DNA of 64,000 nucleotides. Source: Ruminococcus sp. (GTDB lineage Bacteria > Bacillota > Clostridia > Oscillospirales > Ruminococcaceae). This document shows positions 26,163-35,222 of the stretch, piece after piece. A program made the position numbers and the translations under genes. The stretch is taken from assembly GCA_017542475.1 (NCBI GenBank), contig JAFXXD010000019.1:1-64000 (forward strand), given 5' to 3'. Position 1 is the first letter of the stretch. Each line of letters starts with the position of its first letter. Under the pieces are notes generated by a model, which saw only the letters and a list, made by a program, of their open reading frames with translations, searched no databases and had not been told where the DNA came from.

Positions 26163-27377
26163 ATGAAACATAAAACATCTGAAATGCTTAATATGCTTCA
26201 TCAGGAGCATATCGTAGCACATATGAGATCCCTTTCGCATGATGAACAGCTGAAAATGGTCTCGCACATAGAGTCACTCGACCTCTCCGTACTGAACGAT
26301 GTGGCTGTGGACGAGGAACGCGGTAAATTCGAGCCGCTTTACGCGACAACGCTCGCTGATATAGCCGAGAACCGCGAATACTTCACCGCAACAGGACTTG
26401 AAGCGATACGCGCGGGCAAGGTCGGAGCGGTACTGCTTGCGGGCGGACAGGGCAGCCGCCTCGGCTTCGAGCACCCGAAGGGGATGTTCAGGATAGGCGT
26501 TGAGCGCGAGCTCTACATCTTCGAGTGCCTTATCAACAATCTGCTTGAGGTCACAAAGCAGGCAGGCGCGTGGGTGCCGCTTTTCATAATGACGAGTGTT
26601 GACAACATCAAGGAGACACGCGAATTCTTCGTGGCTCACAACTTCTTCGGCTACAGCGACGACAATGTGTGGTTCTTTGTGCAGGAGCAGCTTCCCACGG
26701 TGGATACGAACGGCAAGCTGATGCTTTCGGGCAAGGGGACTATCTCTACGGCTCCGAACGGCAACGGCGGCTGGTATGCCTCTATGGCTAAGACGGGAAT
26801 GCTCAGGATAGTGCAGAACGCGCACATCGAGTGGCTGAACGTGTTCGCGGTGGACAACGTATTGCAGCGGATAGCAGACCCGTGCTTTATCGGTGCGGTT
26901 ATAGAGTCGGGCAAGGTCTCGGGCGCTAAGGTAGTCGCCAAGGCTGACCCGAACGAAAAGGTCGGCGTGCTCTGCCTTGAGGACGGCAGACCGTCCATCG
27001 TGGAATACTACGAGATGACCGACGAGATGATAAACCGCCGTGAGCCCGACGGCACGCTGTCGTACAACTACGGCGTGATACTGAATTACCTCTTCCGCGT
27101 GGACAAGCTCAACAGGACGCTCTCGGTGAAGCTCCCGCTGCACCGCGCGTTCAAGAAGATAAAGTATATGAACGCTAATGGTGAGATGATAACTCCCGAG
27201 GAGCCGAACGCCTACAAGTTCGAGACGCTGGCTCTTGATATGGTAAAGCTTCAGGATGACTGCCTTGCCTACGAGGTGGACAGAAGCAGAGAATTTGCAC
27301 CCGTGAAGAACAAGACGGGCGTGGATTCGGTAGATTCCGCGCGTGAGCTTCTAAGGCTCAACGGCGTGGAGCTGTAA
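26163..27377 (+). CDS. UDPGP-family UTP-sugar-1-phosphate uridylyltransferase
   Basis: This 404-residue enzyme is of the eukaryote-like UDP-glucose / UDP-N-acetylhexosamine pyrophosphorylase family. The nucleotide-binding loop LLAGGQGSRLG is at 91-101, followed by HPKGMF with the catalytic Lys. Later blocks PLFIMTS, GNGGWYAS and FAVDNVL agree with the UAP1 group. It would make a UDP-sugar for surface glycans. The exact sugar (GlcNAc, GalNAc or Glc) cannot be told. The ATG at 26163 is preferred, with AAAAGG upstream. Confidence 0.85.
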   Translation: MKHKTSEMLNMLHQEHIVAHMRSLSHDEQLKMVSHIESLDLSVLNDVAVDEERGKFEPLYATTLADIAENREYFTATGLEAIRAGKVGAVLLAGGQGSRLGFEHPKGMFRIGVERELYIFECLINNLLEVTKQAGAWVPLFIMTSVDNIKETREFFVAHNFFGYSDDNVWFFVQEQLPTVDTNGKLMLSGKGTISTAPNGNGGWYASMAKTGMLRIVQNAHIEWLNVFAVDNVLQRIADPCFIGAVIESGKVSGAKVVAKADPNEKVGVLCLEDGRPSIVEYYEMTDEMINRREPDGTLSYNYGVILNYLFRVDKLNRTLSVKLPLHRAFKKIKYMNANGEMITPEEPNAYKFETLALDMVKLQDDCLAYEVDRSREFAPVKNKTGVDSVDSARELLRLNGVEL

Positions 27378-27390
27378 ATACGATAGTTAA

Positions 27391-27416
27391 GACCCGAGCC
27401 TGCTCGGGTCTTTTTA
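27391..27416 (+). terminator. Terminator after the UDPGP gene
   Basis: An 8-bp stem (GACCCGAG, loop CCTG) is followed by TTTTT. Confidence 0.85.
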
Positions 27417-27428
27417 TGTGGTAAAAGA

Positions 27429-27457
27429 TTGACATACTGCGGCAATAGTGCTATAAT
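27429..27457 (+). promoter_or_regulatory. Promoter of the aminotransferase-cytidylyltransferase operon
   Basis: TTGACA (27429-27434), 17-bp spacer, TATAAT (27452-27457): a perfect match, 79 bases before the first gene. Confidence 0.88.
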
Positions 27458-27535
27458 TGTAAGGTGATTGAATAATCGTTCCGTCAGGAGCGATATACCA
27501 AGATATACTATTACGTTGTTCAGGAGGAAAAAACA

Positions 27536-28612
27536 ATGAAGCTGGAAGATTACAAGCTTTTTACGGTCGGACCGACTCAGATGTATCAGAGCACTCTCGA
27601 GGTAAGGTCTAAGGTGGTTCCCTATTTCAGAACGCCCGAATTCTCGGAGCTTATGCTTGAAAATGAAGCACTCATCAAGAAGCTGCAGTTCGCACCGAGC
27701 GACGCTAAGGCAGTATTCCTGACCTGCTCGGGAAGCGGCGCGATGGAAGCGACTGTTATAAACTGCTTCGATAAGAATGACAATCTGCTCGTTATCTCGG
27801 GCGGTACATTCGGCGAGCGCTTCGAGAAGATATGCGAGATACACCATATCCCGTTCACTGCTCTCAAGCTCGGCGCAGACGAGGAGCTCGTGAGGGAGCA
27901 CTTTGCTCCGTTCGAGGGCAAGGGCTTCACGGGACTGCTCGTTAATATCGACGAGACCTATACGGGACAGCTCTACGATATCAACATCATCAGCGACTTC
28001 TGCAAGCGCAATGGTATGTACCTCGTTGTAGACGCTATCAGCTCATTTCTTGCCGACGAGTACAATATGGAGAAGTACGGCATAGACGCGACTATCGTAA
28101 GCTCGCAGAAGGGCTTGTGCCTTGCTCCCGGACTCTCGATAGTGACGCTCAGCTCACGTATGGTAAGCAAGGTGGAGGCTAACGATATAGAGTCGCTCTA
28201 CTTCGATTTCAAGGACTACTTCCTCAATATGAAGAGGGGACAGACTCCCTTCACACCCGCAGTCGGCGTCTGCTTCGAGCTCAACGATATGCTGCATAAG
28301 ATCGACGACGAGGGCATAGATTCAAGACTCAACGAGGTAAGGAGCCGCTGTGAGCATTTCAGGAACAGCCTCAGGGGACTTCCTGTACATCTCCCGCCCT
28401 ATCCGCTTTCAAATGCCATAACTCCCGTCCGCTTCGAGAAGGACATAGCTATGGAGTTCTTTGCATACCTCAAGGACGAGAAGCACATTATGGTCAACCC
28501 CGTTGGCGGCGAGCTCGGAAAGAGGAGCATACGCGTCGCACACGTCGGCGACCTCAGCTTTGTGGACTACGATGATCTGCTCGTGGAGATGAAGCAGTTC
28601 TTCGGAATGTGA
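27536..28612 (+). CDS. Class V PLP-dependent aminotransferase
   Basis: A 358-residue fold-type I enzyme of the alanine-glyoxylate / 2-aminoethylphosphonate-pyruvate aminotransferase group. It opens with FTVGPTQMY, the usual GPT start. SGSGAMEAT (about 65-73) binds the cofactor phosphate, D166 lies in VVDAISS, and K192 in SSQKGL forms the Schiff base. It begins a five-gene run with two cytidylyltransferases, which suggests it makes an amino compound later activated with CTP rather than feeding central nitrogen metabolism. Phosphonate core genes (PEP mutase, decarboxylase) are not in the window. Confidence 0.85.
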   Translation: MKLEDYKLFTVGPTQMYQSTLEVRSKVVPYFRTPEFSELMLENEALIKKLQFAPSDAKAVFLTCSGSGAMEATVINCFDKNDNLLVISGGTFGERFEKICEIHHIPFTALKLGADEELVREHFAPFEGKGFTGLLVNIDETYTGQLYDINIISDFCKRNGMYLVVDAISSFLADEYNMEKYGIDATIVSSQKGLCLAPGLSIVTLSSRMVSKVEANDIESLYFDFKDYFLNMKRGQTPFTPAVGVCFELNDMLHKIDDEGIDSRLNEVRSRCEHFRNSLRGLPVHLPPYPLSNAITPVRFEKDIAMEFFAYLKDEKHIMVNPVGGELGKRSIRVAHVGDLSFVDYDDLLVEMKQFFGM

Positions 28613-28658
28613 GAAATCTGCACCTGCACGCTCGGTGCGGGCGAAAAGGAGAAAGCCT

Positions 28659-29216
28659 ATGGAGACGGCATTAAGGCAGGAACTGCTCGATTTCTGCAAA
28701 GAGATAGCTCCCGAAGCGGAGTGTACCTTTATGGACCCGAAGAAAATGATATTTGAAGAGTGCGTGAAGATGAACTGCTTCTATTGCGGAAAGTACGGCA
28801 GGAACTGGAGATGTCCTCCGAATCTTCCCGATATAGACTACAAGAAGATGTTCAGCGAGTTCGACGAGGGAATGTTTGTGGCATATACCTTCGACGCGAC
28901 GAACAAGGCTCAGTATGAGACGATAAGAAACGAGTCGAGCGTCACTCTGCACAAGACTTTATTGCAGATTGAGAAGTGGTTCTACGACCACAACAGCTCG
29001 ACAGCCATATCGTTCGGAGCAGGCTCGTGCAAGCTCTGCAAGGGCGGCTGCGGCAAGGAGCGCTGCAACAATCCGTATATGTCGAGAAGTCCGCTTGAAT
29101 CCACGGGCGTCAACATCGTCAAAACTGCGGCGCAGTTCGGGATAGACATACGCTTCCCGACAAATGAAAAGCTTATGAGAGTCGGACTTGTCGTTTGGCA
29201 GGACCCGATAAAATAA
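28659..29216 (+). CDS. DUF2284 cysteine-rich metal-binding protein
   Basis: The 185-residue protein has two cysteine groups: MNCFYCGKYGRNWRCPPNLP (about 32-51) and SCKLCKGGCGKERC (about 121-134), the pattern of DUF2284 proteins thought to bind a metal or iron-sulphur cluster. The role is unknown. It sits between the aminotransferase and the nucleotidyltransferase. AAAGGAG fixes the ATG at 28659. Confidence 0.8.
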   Translation: METALRQELLDFCKEIAPEAECTFMDPKKMIFEECVKMNCFYCGKYGRNWRCPPNLPDIDYKKMFSEFDEGMFVAYTFDATNKAQYETIRNESSVTLHKTLLQIEKWFYDHNSSTAISFGAGSCKLCKGGCGKERCNNPYMSRSPLESTGVNIVKTAAQFGIDIRFPTNEKLMRVGLVVWQDPIK

Positions 29217-29233
29217 ATGGAGGTCTATGGATA

Positions 29234-29953
29234 ATGAAGTACATTTTTATGGTTGCAGGCAAGGGCTCGAGATTACAGCCCCTCACATTCAAGCACCCGA
29301 AGTCGATGTATAAGCTCGACGAGAACACCACTCTCCTTCAGAGAATGGTCGGCCTTATCAAGAAGCACGACGCCGAGGCTGATATCGTCCTCGTAACAGG
29401 TCATATGCACAGGAGCATCGAGGAGCAGGTAGAGGGCGTGAGATGTATCTACAACCCATTCTATGAGGTGACTAATTCGATCGCTTCTCTTTGGTTCGCA
29501 AGAGAGGAGCTCTCCGACGAAAACGTTGTCCTCATCGACGGCGATATCGTTATGGAGGACGACCTCGTTGCCAACGTGCTCTGCAAGCCCGTGGACAAGC
29601 CCTACGTTCTCGTTGACAGCTCGATAAGGACTGACGGCGACTACAACGTTGAGGTGTCGGGAGATCAGGTCCTCGTAATGAGCAAGGAGCTCGACAGCTA
29701 CTACGGCGAATATGCGGGAGTAACTCTCCTCGACGGCGAGAGCGTGAAGCTGATGAAGGCGGAAATGGAGAGCATGGTCGAGGACGGCTACTATGACCAG
29801 TGGTATGAGAATGCACTCGTACAGCTCATTTTCAAGAACGACTTCAAGCTCTACTACATAGATATCACTAACTACGACTGGACAGAGGTCGATTCCGTGA
29901 ACGACCTGCTTCTTGCAAAGCGCATACACACGCAGGAGCACACCGAGGGCTGA
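29234..29953 (+). CDS. Phosphocholine-cytidylyltransferase-like nucleotidyltransferase
   Basis: A 239-residue single-domain nucleotidyltransferase. The N-terminal loop MVAGKGSRLQPLTFKHPKSMY (about 5-25) carries the pyrophosphorylase signature, and VVLIDGDIVMEDDL (about 98-111) holds the metal-binding aspartates. Its size and pattern resemble LicC phosphocholine cytidylyltransferase and PntC (2-aminoethylphosphonate cytidylyltransferase). It probably makes a CDP-activated small head group. GGAGG lies nine bases before the ATG at 29234. The next gene starts one base after its stop. Confidence 0.8.
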   Translation: MKYIFMVAGKGSRLQPLTFKHPKSMYKLDENTTLLQRMVGLIKKHDAEADIVLVTGHMHRSIEEQVEGVRCIYNPFYEVTNSIASLWFAREELSDENVVLIDGDIVMEDDLVANVLCKPVDKPYVLVDSSIRTDGDYNVEVSGDQVLVMSKELDSYYGEYAGVTLLDGESVKLMKAEMESMVEDGYYDQWYENALVQLIFKNDFKLYYIDITNYDWTEVDSVNDLLLAKRIHTQEHTEG

Positions 29954-29954
29954 G

Positions 29955-31292
29955 ATGAGCAAGGCGGTCAGGGTCATAACATACGGAACGTATGATATGC
30001 TCCATTACGGTCATATCCGACTTCTTGAAAGAGCGAAGGCACTGGGTGACTATCTCATTGTGGGCATCACCTCGGACGACTATGACAAATCAAGAGGAAA
30101 GATAAACCTTCAGCAGTCGCTGATGGAGCGTATCGAAGCTGTGAGAGCCACAGGCTTGGCGGACGAAATAATAGTTGAAGAATACGACGGACAAAAAATT
30201 GATGACGTTCAGCGCTATGACGTTGACATATTTGCAATAGGCTCGGACTGGCTGGGCAAATTCGACTACCTTAGCCAGTTCTGCAGGGTGGAATACCTCG
30301 ACAGGACGGAGGGCGTATCGAGCTCCGCTATCAGAGCCTCCAAGCGCAGTATCAGGCTCGGACTTGTCGGCGACGGCAAGAACGCAATAGTGTCGAAGTA
30401 CATCAACGAGAGCAAGATAGTGAACGGATTGGATATCGCGGGAATAGTGTCTGAGCACTGCGTTGACGGCATCGACGGCGTACCGCATTTCGGGAGCTAT
30501 GAGGAGCTCCTCGCCGAATGTGACGCGGTATATATAATCTCAAAGCCGACTGAGCACTACAGGCAGATAAAGCAGGCACTTGAGTGCGGCAGGCACGTCC
30601 TTGTCGAGTCGCCGATAGCGACGACAAAGGAGGATGTCGAGGAGCTGTTAGCTCTTGCGAAGGAGCGCGGACTCGTCCTTATGGACGCGATAAAGACAGC
30701 CTATGCGACCGCTTACAACAGGCTTCTCCTCATAGCGAAGGAGGGCAAGATAGGCGACGTGATATCGGTCGAGGCTACCTGTACCAGTCTCCGAAACATC
30801 GAGAACGCCGATATCCCGATGGCGTGGAACAGTATATGCGGCTGGGGACCAACAGCAATGCTCCCCGTATTCCAGATACTCGGAACAGGCTATACAAAGT
30901 CACAGATAACGACGCTGTTTAGAGACAGTGCCAATTCTTTCGACCTGTTCACGCATATCCATTTCAGCTATCCTAAGGCAGTCGCTACGATAAAGGTCGG
31001 AATGGGCGTGAAGTCCGAGGGCGAGCTCGTCATCTCGGGCACAAAGGGCTATATTTACGTGCCTGCACCGTGGTGGAAGACCGATTACTTCGAGACCCGC
31101 TTTGAGGATCAGAGCGACAACAAGCGCTACTTCTACCAGCTTGACGGCGAGGGCATAAGGTACGAGCTTGTAGCCTTCGTCAAGGAGATAGAGGCACCGA
31201 AGTCGTACTCGTATATCAGCTCCGAGGTGTCTGCCTCGATAGGGCGCGTCATCGGGGACTTCTACGCAGGCAAAGATCTGGTCGTCATCTGA
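29955..31292 (+). CDS. Fusion: TagD-like cytidylyltransferase and Gfo/Idh oxidoreductase
   Basis: The 445-residue bifunctional protein has a glycerol-3-phosphate-cytidylyltransferase-type domain (1 to about 130) with GTYDMLHYGH (11-20) and RTEGVSSS (117-124). A Gfo/Idh/MocA-type domain (about 133-445) follows, starting with the Rossmann turn GLVGDG (136-141). In the second domain the catalytic EKP motif reads ESP at 218-220, so the usual lysine is missing and reduction chemistry is uncertain. A reductase joined to a cytidylyltransferase recalls TarIJ: one half may make a polyol phosphate which the other activates with CTP. Confidence 0.85.
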   Translation: MSKAVRVITYGTYDMLHYGHIRLLERAKALGDYLIVGITSDDYDKSRGKINLQQSLMERIEAVRATGLADEIIVEEYDGQKIDDVQRYDVDIFAIGSDWLGKFDYLSQFCRVEYLDRTEGVSSSAIRASKRSIRLGLVGDGKNAIVSKYINESKIVNGLDIAGIVSEHCVDGIDGVPHFGSYEELLAECDAVYIISKPTEHYRQIKQALECGRHVLVESPIATTKEDVEELLALAKERGLVLMDAIKTAYATAYNRLLLIAKEGKIGDVISVEATCTSLRNIENADIPMAWNSICGWGPTAMLPVFQILGTGYTKSQITTLFRDSANSFDLFTHIHFSYPKAVATIKVGMGVKSEGELVISGTKGYIYVPAPWWKTDYFETRFEDQSDNKRYFYQLDGEGIRYELVAFVKEIEAPKSYSYISSEVSASIGRVIGDFYAGKDLVVI

Positions 31293-31319
31293 CGTGCAGA
31301 TGCAGAGGAGGGGACGCAT

Positions 31320-31913
31320 TTGTCCGAGCTTGACAGTATGATCGAAAACGCGGAGGTGATACGCTCGAAGCGCAGAACTATCGCGATACAGATAGCCGCG
31401 GACGGACACCTCATCGTGAGGTCGCCGCTGCGTCTGCCTAACAGGGACATCGCCGCCTTCATCGACAAGAACCGCGGCTGGATAGAGAAGCACGCGGCGA
31501 AGGTCGCGCGGACGAACAGCGAGCTCGCGAAGCTCGAGCCCTATTCTGCCGCGGACATCGAGGCAATGGCTCAGCGGGCATTGCAGGTCATACCCGAGCG
31601 CGTGAAGCACTATGCGGCGGAGCTCGGGGTCAGCTGCGGCAGGATAACGATACGAAACCAGAAAACGAAGTGGGGGAGCTGCACGTCCAAGGGCAACCTC
31701 AATTTCAACTGCCTGCTTATGGAAGCACCGCCAGAGGTGCTCGATTCAGTGGTAGTGCACGAGCTCTGCCACCGTCTGCATATGGACCACTCGAAGGCGT
31801 TCTACGCCGAGGTGTACCGCGTCTTTCCCGACTACGACAGGTGGGACAAGTGGCTAAAGGACAACGGCCCTCTGCTAATCAAGCGAATGCAGGCGGGATA
31901 TACAAAAAAGTAA
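31320..31913 (+). CDS. YgjP-like zinc metallopeptidase
   Basis: A 197-residue protein of the YgjP/DUF45 metal-dependent hydrolase family. The zinc site is H147-E-x-x-H151 (HELCHRLH) with downstream MDHSKAFY, and the family motif TKWGSC is at 116-121. These are cytoplasmic gluzincin-like peptidases of unclear substrate. The start is TTG at 31320 behind AGGAGGGG; an ATG at 31338 has no such site. It may be the last gene of the CDP-head-group operon by position only. Confidence 0.85.
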   Translation: MSELDSMIENAEVIRSKRRTIAIQIAADGHLIVRSPLRLPNRDIAAFIDKNRGWIEKHAAKVARTNSELAKLEPYSAADIEAMAQRALQVIPERVKHYAAELGVSCGRITIRNQKTKWGSCTSKGNLNFNCLLMEAPPEVLDSVVVHELCHRLHMDHSKAFYAEVYRVFPDYDRWDKWLKDNGPLLIKRMQAGYTKK

Positions 31914-31935
31914 CGGCTTGGTGAACCAAGCCGTT
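31912..31935. terminator. Convergent terminator
   Basis: A 10-bp stem AACGGCTTGG with a TGAA loop lies between the YgjP-like and patatin-like genes. The T tract (ACTTTTTTG) is on the minus-strand side, so it mainly ends the patatin transcript. Confidence 0.8.
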
Positions 31936-31938
31936 TAA

Positions 31939-32793
31939 TTATTCCTGTCCGAGGAAGGCACGTATCTCCGCAAGCCTTGCCCTTGCTGCATTTCTGCCGA
32001 TGCGGTAGACCTCGAGGAGCTTGTCCATATCGTGCTCTACGTGTCCTATCGGGAGCTTCTCGGGCGGCGCGATAACGAGGGCTCTGCCTGCTTTTTCGGC
32101 GGAGGCGATGTAGCGGAGCTCGTCGTTGTACATCCTCGGGCGCTCCTCGAAGGCGCGGACGAGCTGGGGGTACTTCCTGCCGTAGCGTAGCTTCACGAGC
32201 CCGAGCGTGCGGCTCTGTGTCTTGATATATCCGCGCGGCTGAGTGAGGATAACGATGTTCCTGTCGCAGCCTGTGCTCTCCATAAAGCGGAGCGGGATAG
32301 AGTCGGAGATACCGCCGTCGAGGAACTCGCGTCCGCCTATTTTTACAATGCGCGACACGAGCGGCATAGAGGCGGAGGCGCGTATCCATTCGAGGTCGTC
32401 GCCGCCCGCGGTGCGGCAGTTGTGGTAGACCGCCTTTCCCGTGTTTATGTCAGTCCCGACAACGAAGAATGACATCGGGTTGGATTCGTAGGTGTCATTG
32501 TCGAAGAGGTCGAGCTTTTCGGGGATAGTGTGGTAGCAGAACTCCGCGCCGAACATATCGCCCGTATGGATGAGGGAGCTCCAGCTGCAATAGCGCTTCT
32601 CATTGCGGAAGCGGAGGTTGTAGCGAATGGCGCGTCCGTGCTGACCCGATTTGTAGTTGCACCCGAAGCACGCGCCTGCGGACACGCCGACGGAGCTGTC
32701 GAAGGTGAAGCCGTTTTCCATTAGTACATCGGTGACTCCTGCGGTGAAGAGCCCGCGCATAGCGCCGCCCTCCATAACAAGACCGTATTTCAT
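31939..32793 (-). CDS. Patatin-like phospholipase
   Basis: This 284-residue cytoplasmic acyl hydrolase has the oxyanion loop EGGAMRG (8-14), nucleophile S38 in GVSAG, and D159 of the dyad in FLDGG. This is the RssA/YjjU-type bacterial patatin group, acting on phospholipid or acyl-ester substrates. A GGAGGG site precedes the ATG at 32793, ruling out the longer frame upstream. The upstream spacer is filled with palindromic repeats. Confidence 0.9.
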   Translation of the reverse strand: MKYGLVMEGGAMRGLFTAGVTDVLMENGFTFDSSVGVSAGACFGCNYKSGQHGRAIRYNLRFRNEKRYCSWSSLIHTGDMFGAEFCYHTIPEKLDLFDNDTYESNPMSFFVVGTDINTGKAVYHNCRTAGGDDLEWIRASASMPLVSRIVKIGGREFLDGGISDSIPLRFMESTGCDRNIVILTQPRGYIKTQSRTLGLVKLRYGRKYPQLVRAFEERPRMYNDELRYIASAEKAGRALVIAPPEKLPIGHVEHDMDKLLEVYRIGRNAARARLAEIRAFLGQE

Positions 32794-33192
32794 ATATAAG
32801 CCCTCCAGATCAAAACTATTACCTATTATACAATAAACCGAAAGAATTGTCAATAATTGTAGGGGCGCATTCCGTGCGCCCGCAGATATACCGACAAACC
32901 CGCAGCAACCAATTGTAGGGGACGGCGTCCTCGACGTCCCACTATGCGATTGCTTCCCGCCGAAAGCAGACTATGACTTTTGAATAAAGTGAGCGAGCAA
33001 AGCGAGCGGCACCGAAGTTTGGGGTCAGGGGAACTGTGTTCCCCTGCAGGGTCTGGGGCGGCGCCCCAGCGGATTGTCAAGGCATAGCCTTGACCAGAGT
33101 CCCTGGCGGGTCAAGGGCGGAGCCATTGAAGTGTTGACATAGTCACTCAAATATGATAGAATAAAGCTACTGATTGCAAAAAGGAGAGAGCT
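32794..33192. repeat. Palindromic repeat cluster
   Basis: Between divergent genes lie two TGTAGGG-type palindromes (from about 32857 and 32915) separated by an ATACCGACAAACC block also found at 59.6 and 63.8 kb. Three GC-rich hairpins follow: 33027-33045 (AGGGGAAC stem), 33053-33069 (CTGGGGC stem) and 33076-33094 (GTCAAGGC stem). The maf promoter is at its right end. No gene is visible. Confidence 0.75.
33134..33162 (+). promoter_or_regulatory. Promoter of maf
   Basis: TTGACA (33134-33139), 17-bp spacer, TAGAAT (33157-33162). Confidence 0.8.
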
Positions 33193-33765
33193 ATGGAGAT
33201 AATACTTGCATCGGCGTCGCCGCGCAGGCGTGAGCTGATGAGATACATAACCGACGATTTCAGGGCTGTCTCGCTCGACTGCGACGAGACCCTGCCGCTC
33301 GATACCGACCCCATGCAGGCTTCGGAGTACCTTGCCAATCTGAAGGCTCTTGCGGCGGCGGAGCAGTACCCCGACGCGGTAGTGATAGGCTGTGACACGA
33401 CTGTCATATGCGAGGGGGATATCCTCGGCAAGCCCAAGAGCAGGGAAGAGTGCGTGGCTGTAATGGAGCTGCTCTCAGGACACACGCATCAGGTCGTGAC
33501 GGGCTGTTCCATTATGTACGGGGACAAAGTCACGTCCTTCTCCGAGGTCACGGACGTGACCTTCCGCGAGCTGTCAGACGCCGAGATAGAGGCTTATGCC
33601 GACACCGACGAGCCCTACGACAAGGCTGGCGGCTACGGCATACAGGGCAAAGGCTCGGAGCTTGTATACGGCATAGACGGCGACTTCTTCAACGTCGTCG
33701 GACTTCCCGTGACCCGTCTTTTCCAGGAACTGAAAAAATTTATGAGAGATATAAAGGAGAACTGA
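33193..33765 (+). CDS. maf: Maf-family nucleotide pyrophosphatase
   Basis: A 190-residue protein starting ILASASPRRREL, the Maf signature (ASxSPRR). Later motifs IGCDTTV, LGKPKSREE and YDKAGGYGIQG complete the active site. Maf proteins hydrolyse non-canonical or dTTP/UTP-type nucleoside triphosphates and are linked to septum formation in Bacillus. It has its own promoter and an AAAGGAG site. The DUF1015 gene begins two bases after its stop. Confidence 0.93.
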   Translation: MEIILASASPRRRELMRYITDDFRAVSLDCDETLPLDTDPMQASEYLANLKALAAAEQYPDAVVIGCDTTVICEGDILGKPKSREECVAVMELLSGHTHQVVTGCSIMYGDKVTSFSEVTDVTFRELSDAEIEAYADTDEPYDKAGGYGIQGKGSELVYGIDGDFFNVVGLPVTRLFQELKKFMRDIKEN

Positions 33766-33766
33766 T

Positions 33767-35029
33767 ATGAACTCAACTGCATTCCACAGCGCGGATATCC
33801 TTATCCCGAACGACACCGTAGATATGAGCAAGTGGGCTGTCATCGCCTGCGACCAGTACACCAGCGAGCCCGAATACTGGGACGCTGTTACTGCCGAGGT
33901 AGGCGGAGCTCCGTCAACGCTCAGTCTTATCCTGCCAGAGCTCTACCTCGAGGACAGCGATGTCTCCGAGCGTATAGCCAATATCCATAAGGCTATGGAC
34001 AAGTACATCGCCGACGGCATTTTCACGGAGTACAAGAACGCAATGGTCTATGTAGAGCGTGTGCAGAGCAACGGCATAGTCCGCAAGGGACTCATCGGCG
34101 CGATAGACCTCGAAAAATACGACTTCTCGAAGGGCAGCACCTCCGAGGTGAGAGCGACCGAGGCTACCGTTATCGAGCGCATACCTCCCCGCATAAAGGT
34201 GAGAAACGGCGCACCTCTTGAGCTCCCGCACATAATGATACTCATAGACGACCCTGCGGATACCGTTATCGGCTCGCTTGATAAGTCCTCGATGAAGAAG
34301 CTCTACGATACCAAGCTTATGCAGAACGGCGGCAGCATAAGCGGCTACCTCGTTGACGAAGCCGCACAGGAGAAGATAGACGCCGCTCTCTGCGCACTCG
34401 CCGAGCCCGACACCTTCAACGCGAAGTATGGTCTCAGCGGACAGCCCGTGCTGCTCTATGCTATGGGCGACGGCAACCACTCGCTTGCTACGGCGAAGGA
34501 GTTCTACGAGCAGCTCAAGAAGGCTGACCCCGGCAAGGACTTCTCGAACCACCCAGCACGCTATGCACTCGCGGAGATAGTGGACCTCCACAGCGACGCC
34601 CTCAAATTCGAGGCTATATACCGCCTTGTATACGATGTTGACTGTGACAAGCTCATTGCGGGCGTGACAGAAGCTCTCGGTCTTTCCGAGGAGCCCTCCT
34701 CACAGTGGGTTGACATCGTATGCCGCGGAAATGAGAAGAAGCTCTACATCCACAACGCGACCTCGAACCTCTCGGTGGGCTCGCTCCAGAACTACCTCGA
34801 CGGCTACATCAAAGCGAACGGCGGCAAGATAGACTATATCCACGGCATCGAGAACGTGAAGGCGCTTGCGGAGAAGCACAGCGGAATCGCCTTCATACTG
34901 CCCGATATGGACAAGTCGGAGCTCTTCCCCACTGTTATCAAGGACGGAGCACTCCCGCGCAAGACCTTCTCGATGGGACACGCCGACGACAAGCGCTTCT
35001 ACATCGAGGCGAGAAGGATAACCGAATAA
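33767..35029 (+). CDS. DUF1015 family protein
   Basis: A 420-residue cytoplasmic protein that opens with a SADILIPNDTVDMSKWAVIACDQYTSEPEYW-like stretch (about 8-37) typical of DUF1015, and contains GDGNHSLATAKEFYE (about 231-245), another family hallmark. The biochemical function is not established. It is coupled to maf. A GC-rich terminator with eight T follows. Confidence 0.85.
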   Translation: MNSTAFHSADILIPNDTVDMSKWAVIACDQYTSEPEYWDAVTAEVGGAPSTLSLILPELYLEDSDVSERIANIHKAMDKYIADGIFTEYKNAMVYVERVQSNGIVRKGLIGAIDLEKYDFSKGSTSEVRATEATVIERIPPRIKVRNGAPLELPHIMILIDDPADTVIGSLDKSSMKKLYDTKLMQNGGSISGYLVDEAAQEKIDAALCALAEPDTFNAKYGLSGQPVLLYAMGDGNHSLATAKEFYEQLKKADPGKDFSNHPARYALAEIVDLHSDALKFEAIYRLVYDVDCDKLIAGVTEALGLSEEPSSQWVDIVCRGNEKKLYIHNATSNLSVGSLQNYLDGYIKANGGKIDYIHGIENVKALAEKHSGIAFILPDMDKSELFPTVIKDGALPRKTFSMGHADDKRFYIEARRITE

Positions 35030-35057
35030 GAATGCAATTTGTTAGATAAACAAAACA

Positions 35058-35095
35058 AAAAACTCTGACCAAATTTTGCGGTCAGAGTTTTTTTG
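35058..35095 (+). terminator. Terminator of maf-DUF1015
   Basis: AACTCTGACC pairs with GGTCAGAGTT (35061-35089), flanked by an A run and a T run, so it may act in both directions. Confidence 0.88.
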
Positions 35096-35096
35096 C

Positions 35097-35125
35097 TTGA
35101 CAAATGAATAACAGTGTGATAGAAT
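35097..35125 (+). promoter_or_regulatory. Upstream promoter of the MacAB-like operon
   Basis: TTGACA (35097-35102), 17-bp spacer, TAGAAT (35120-35125). It begins only two bases after the preceding terminator. Confidence 0.6.
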
Positions 35126-35222
35126 ATACCTGTACTAATACGGCTGATACACCGAATGACCGACAGCCATTTATTCAGCGGTATTTCGCAGAATTACAAT
35201 TTTGTAATATTACGTGAAAATA

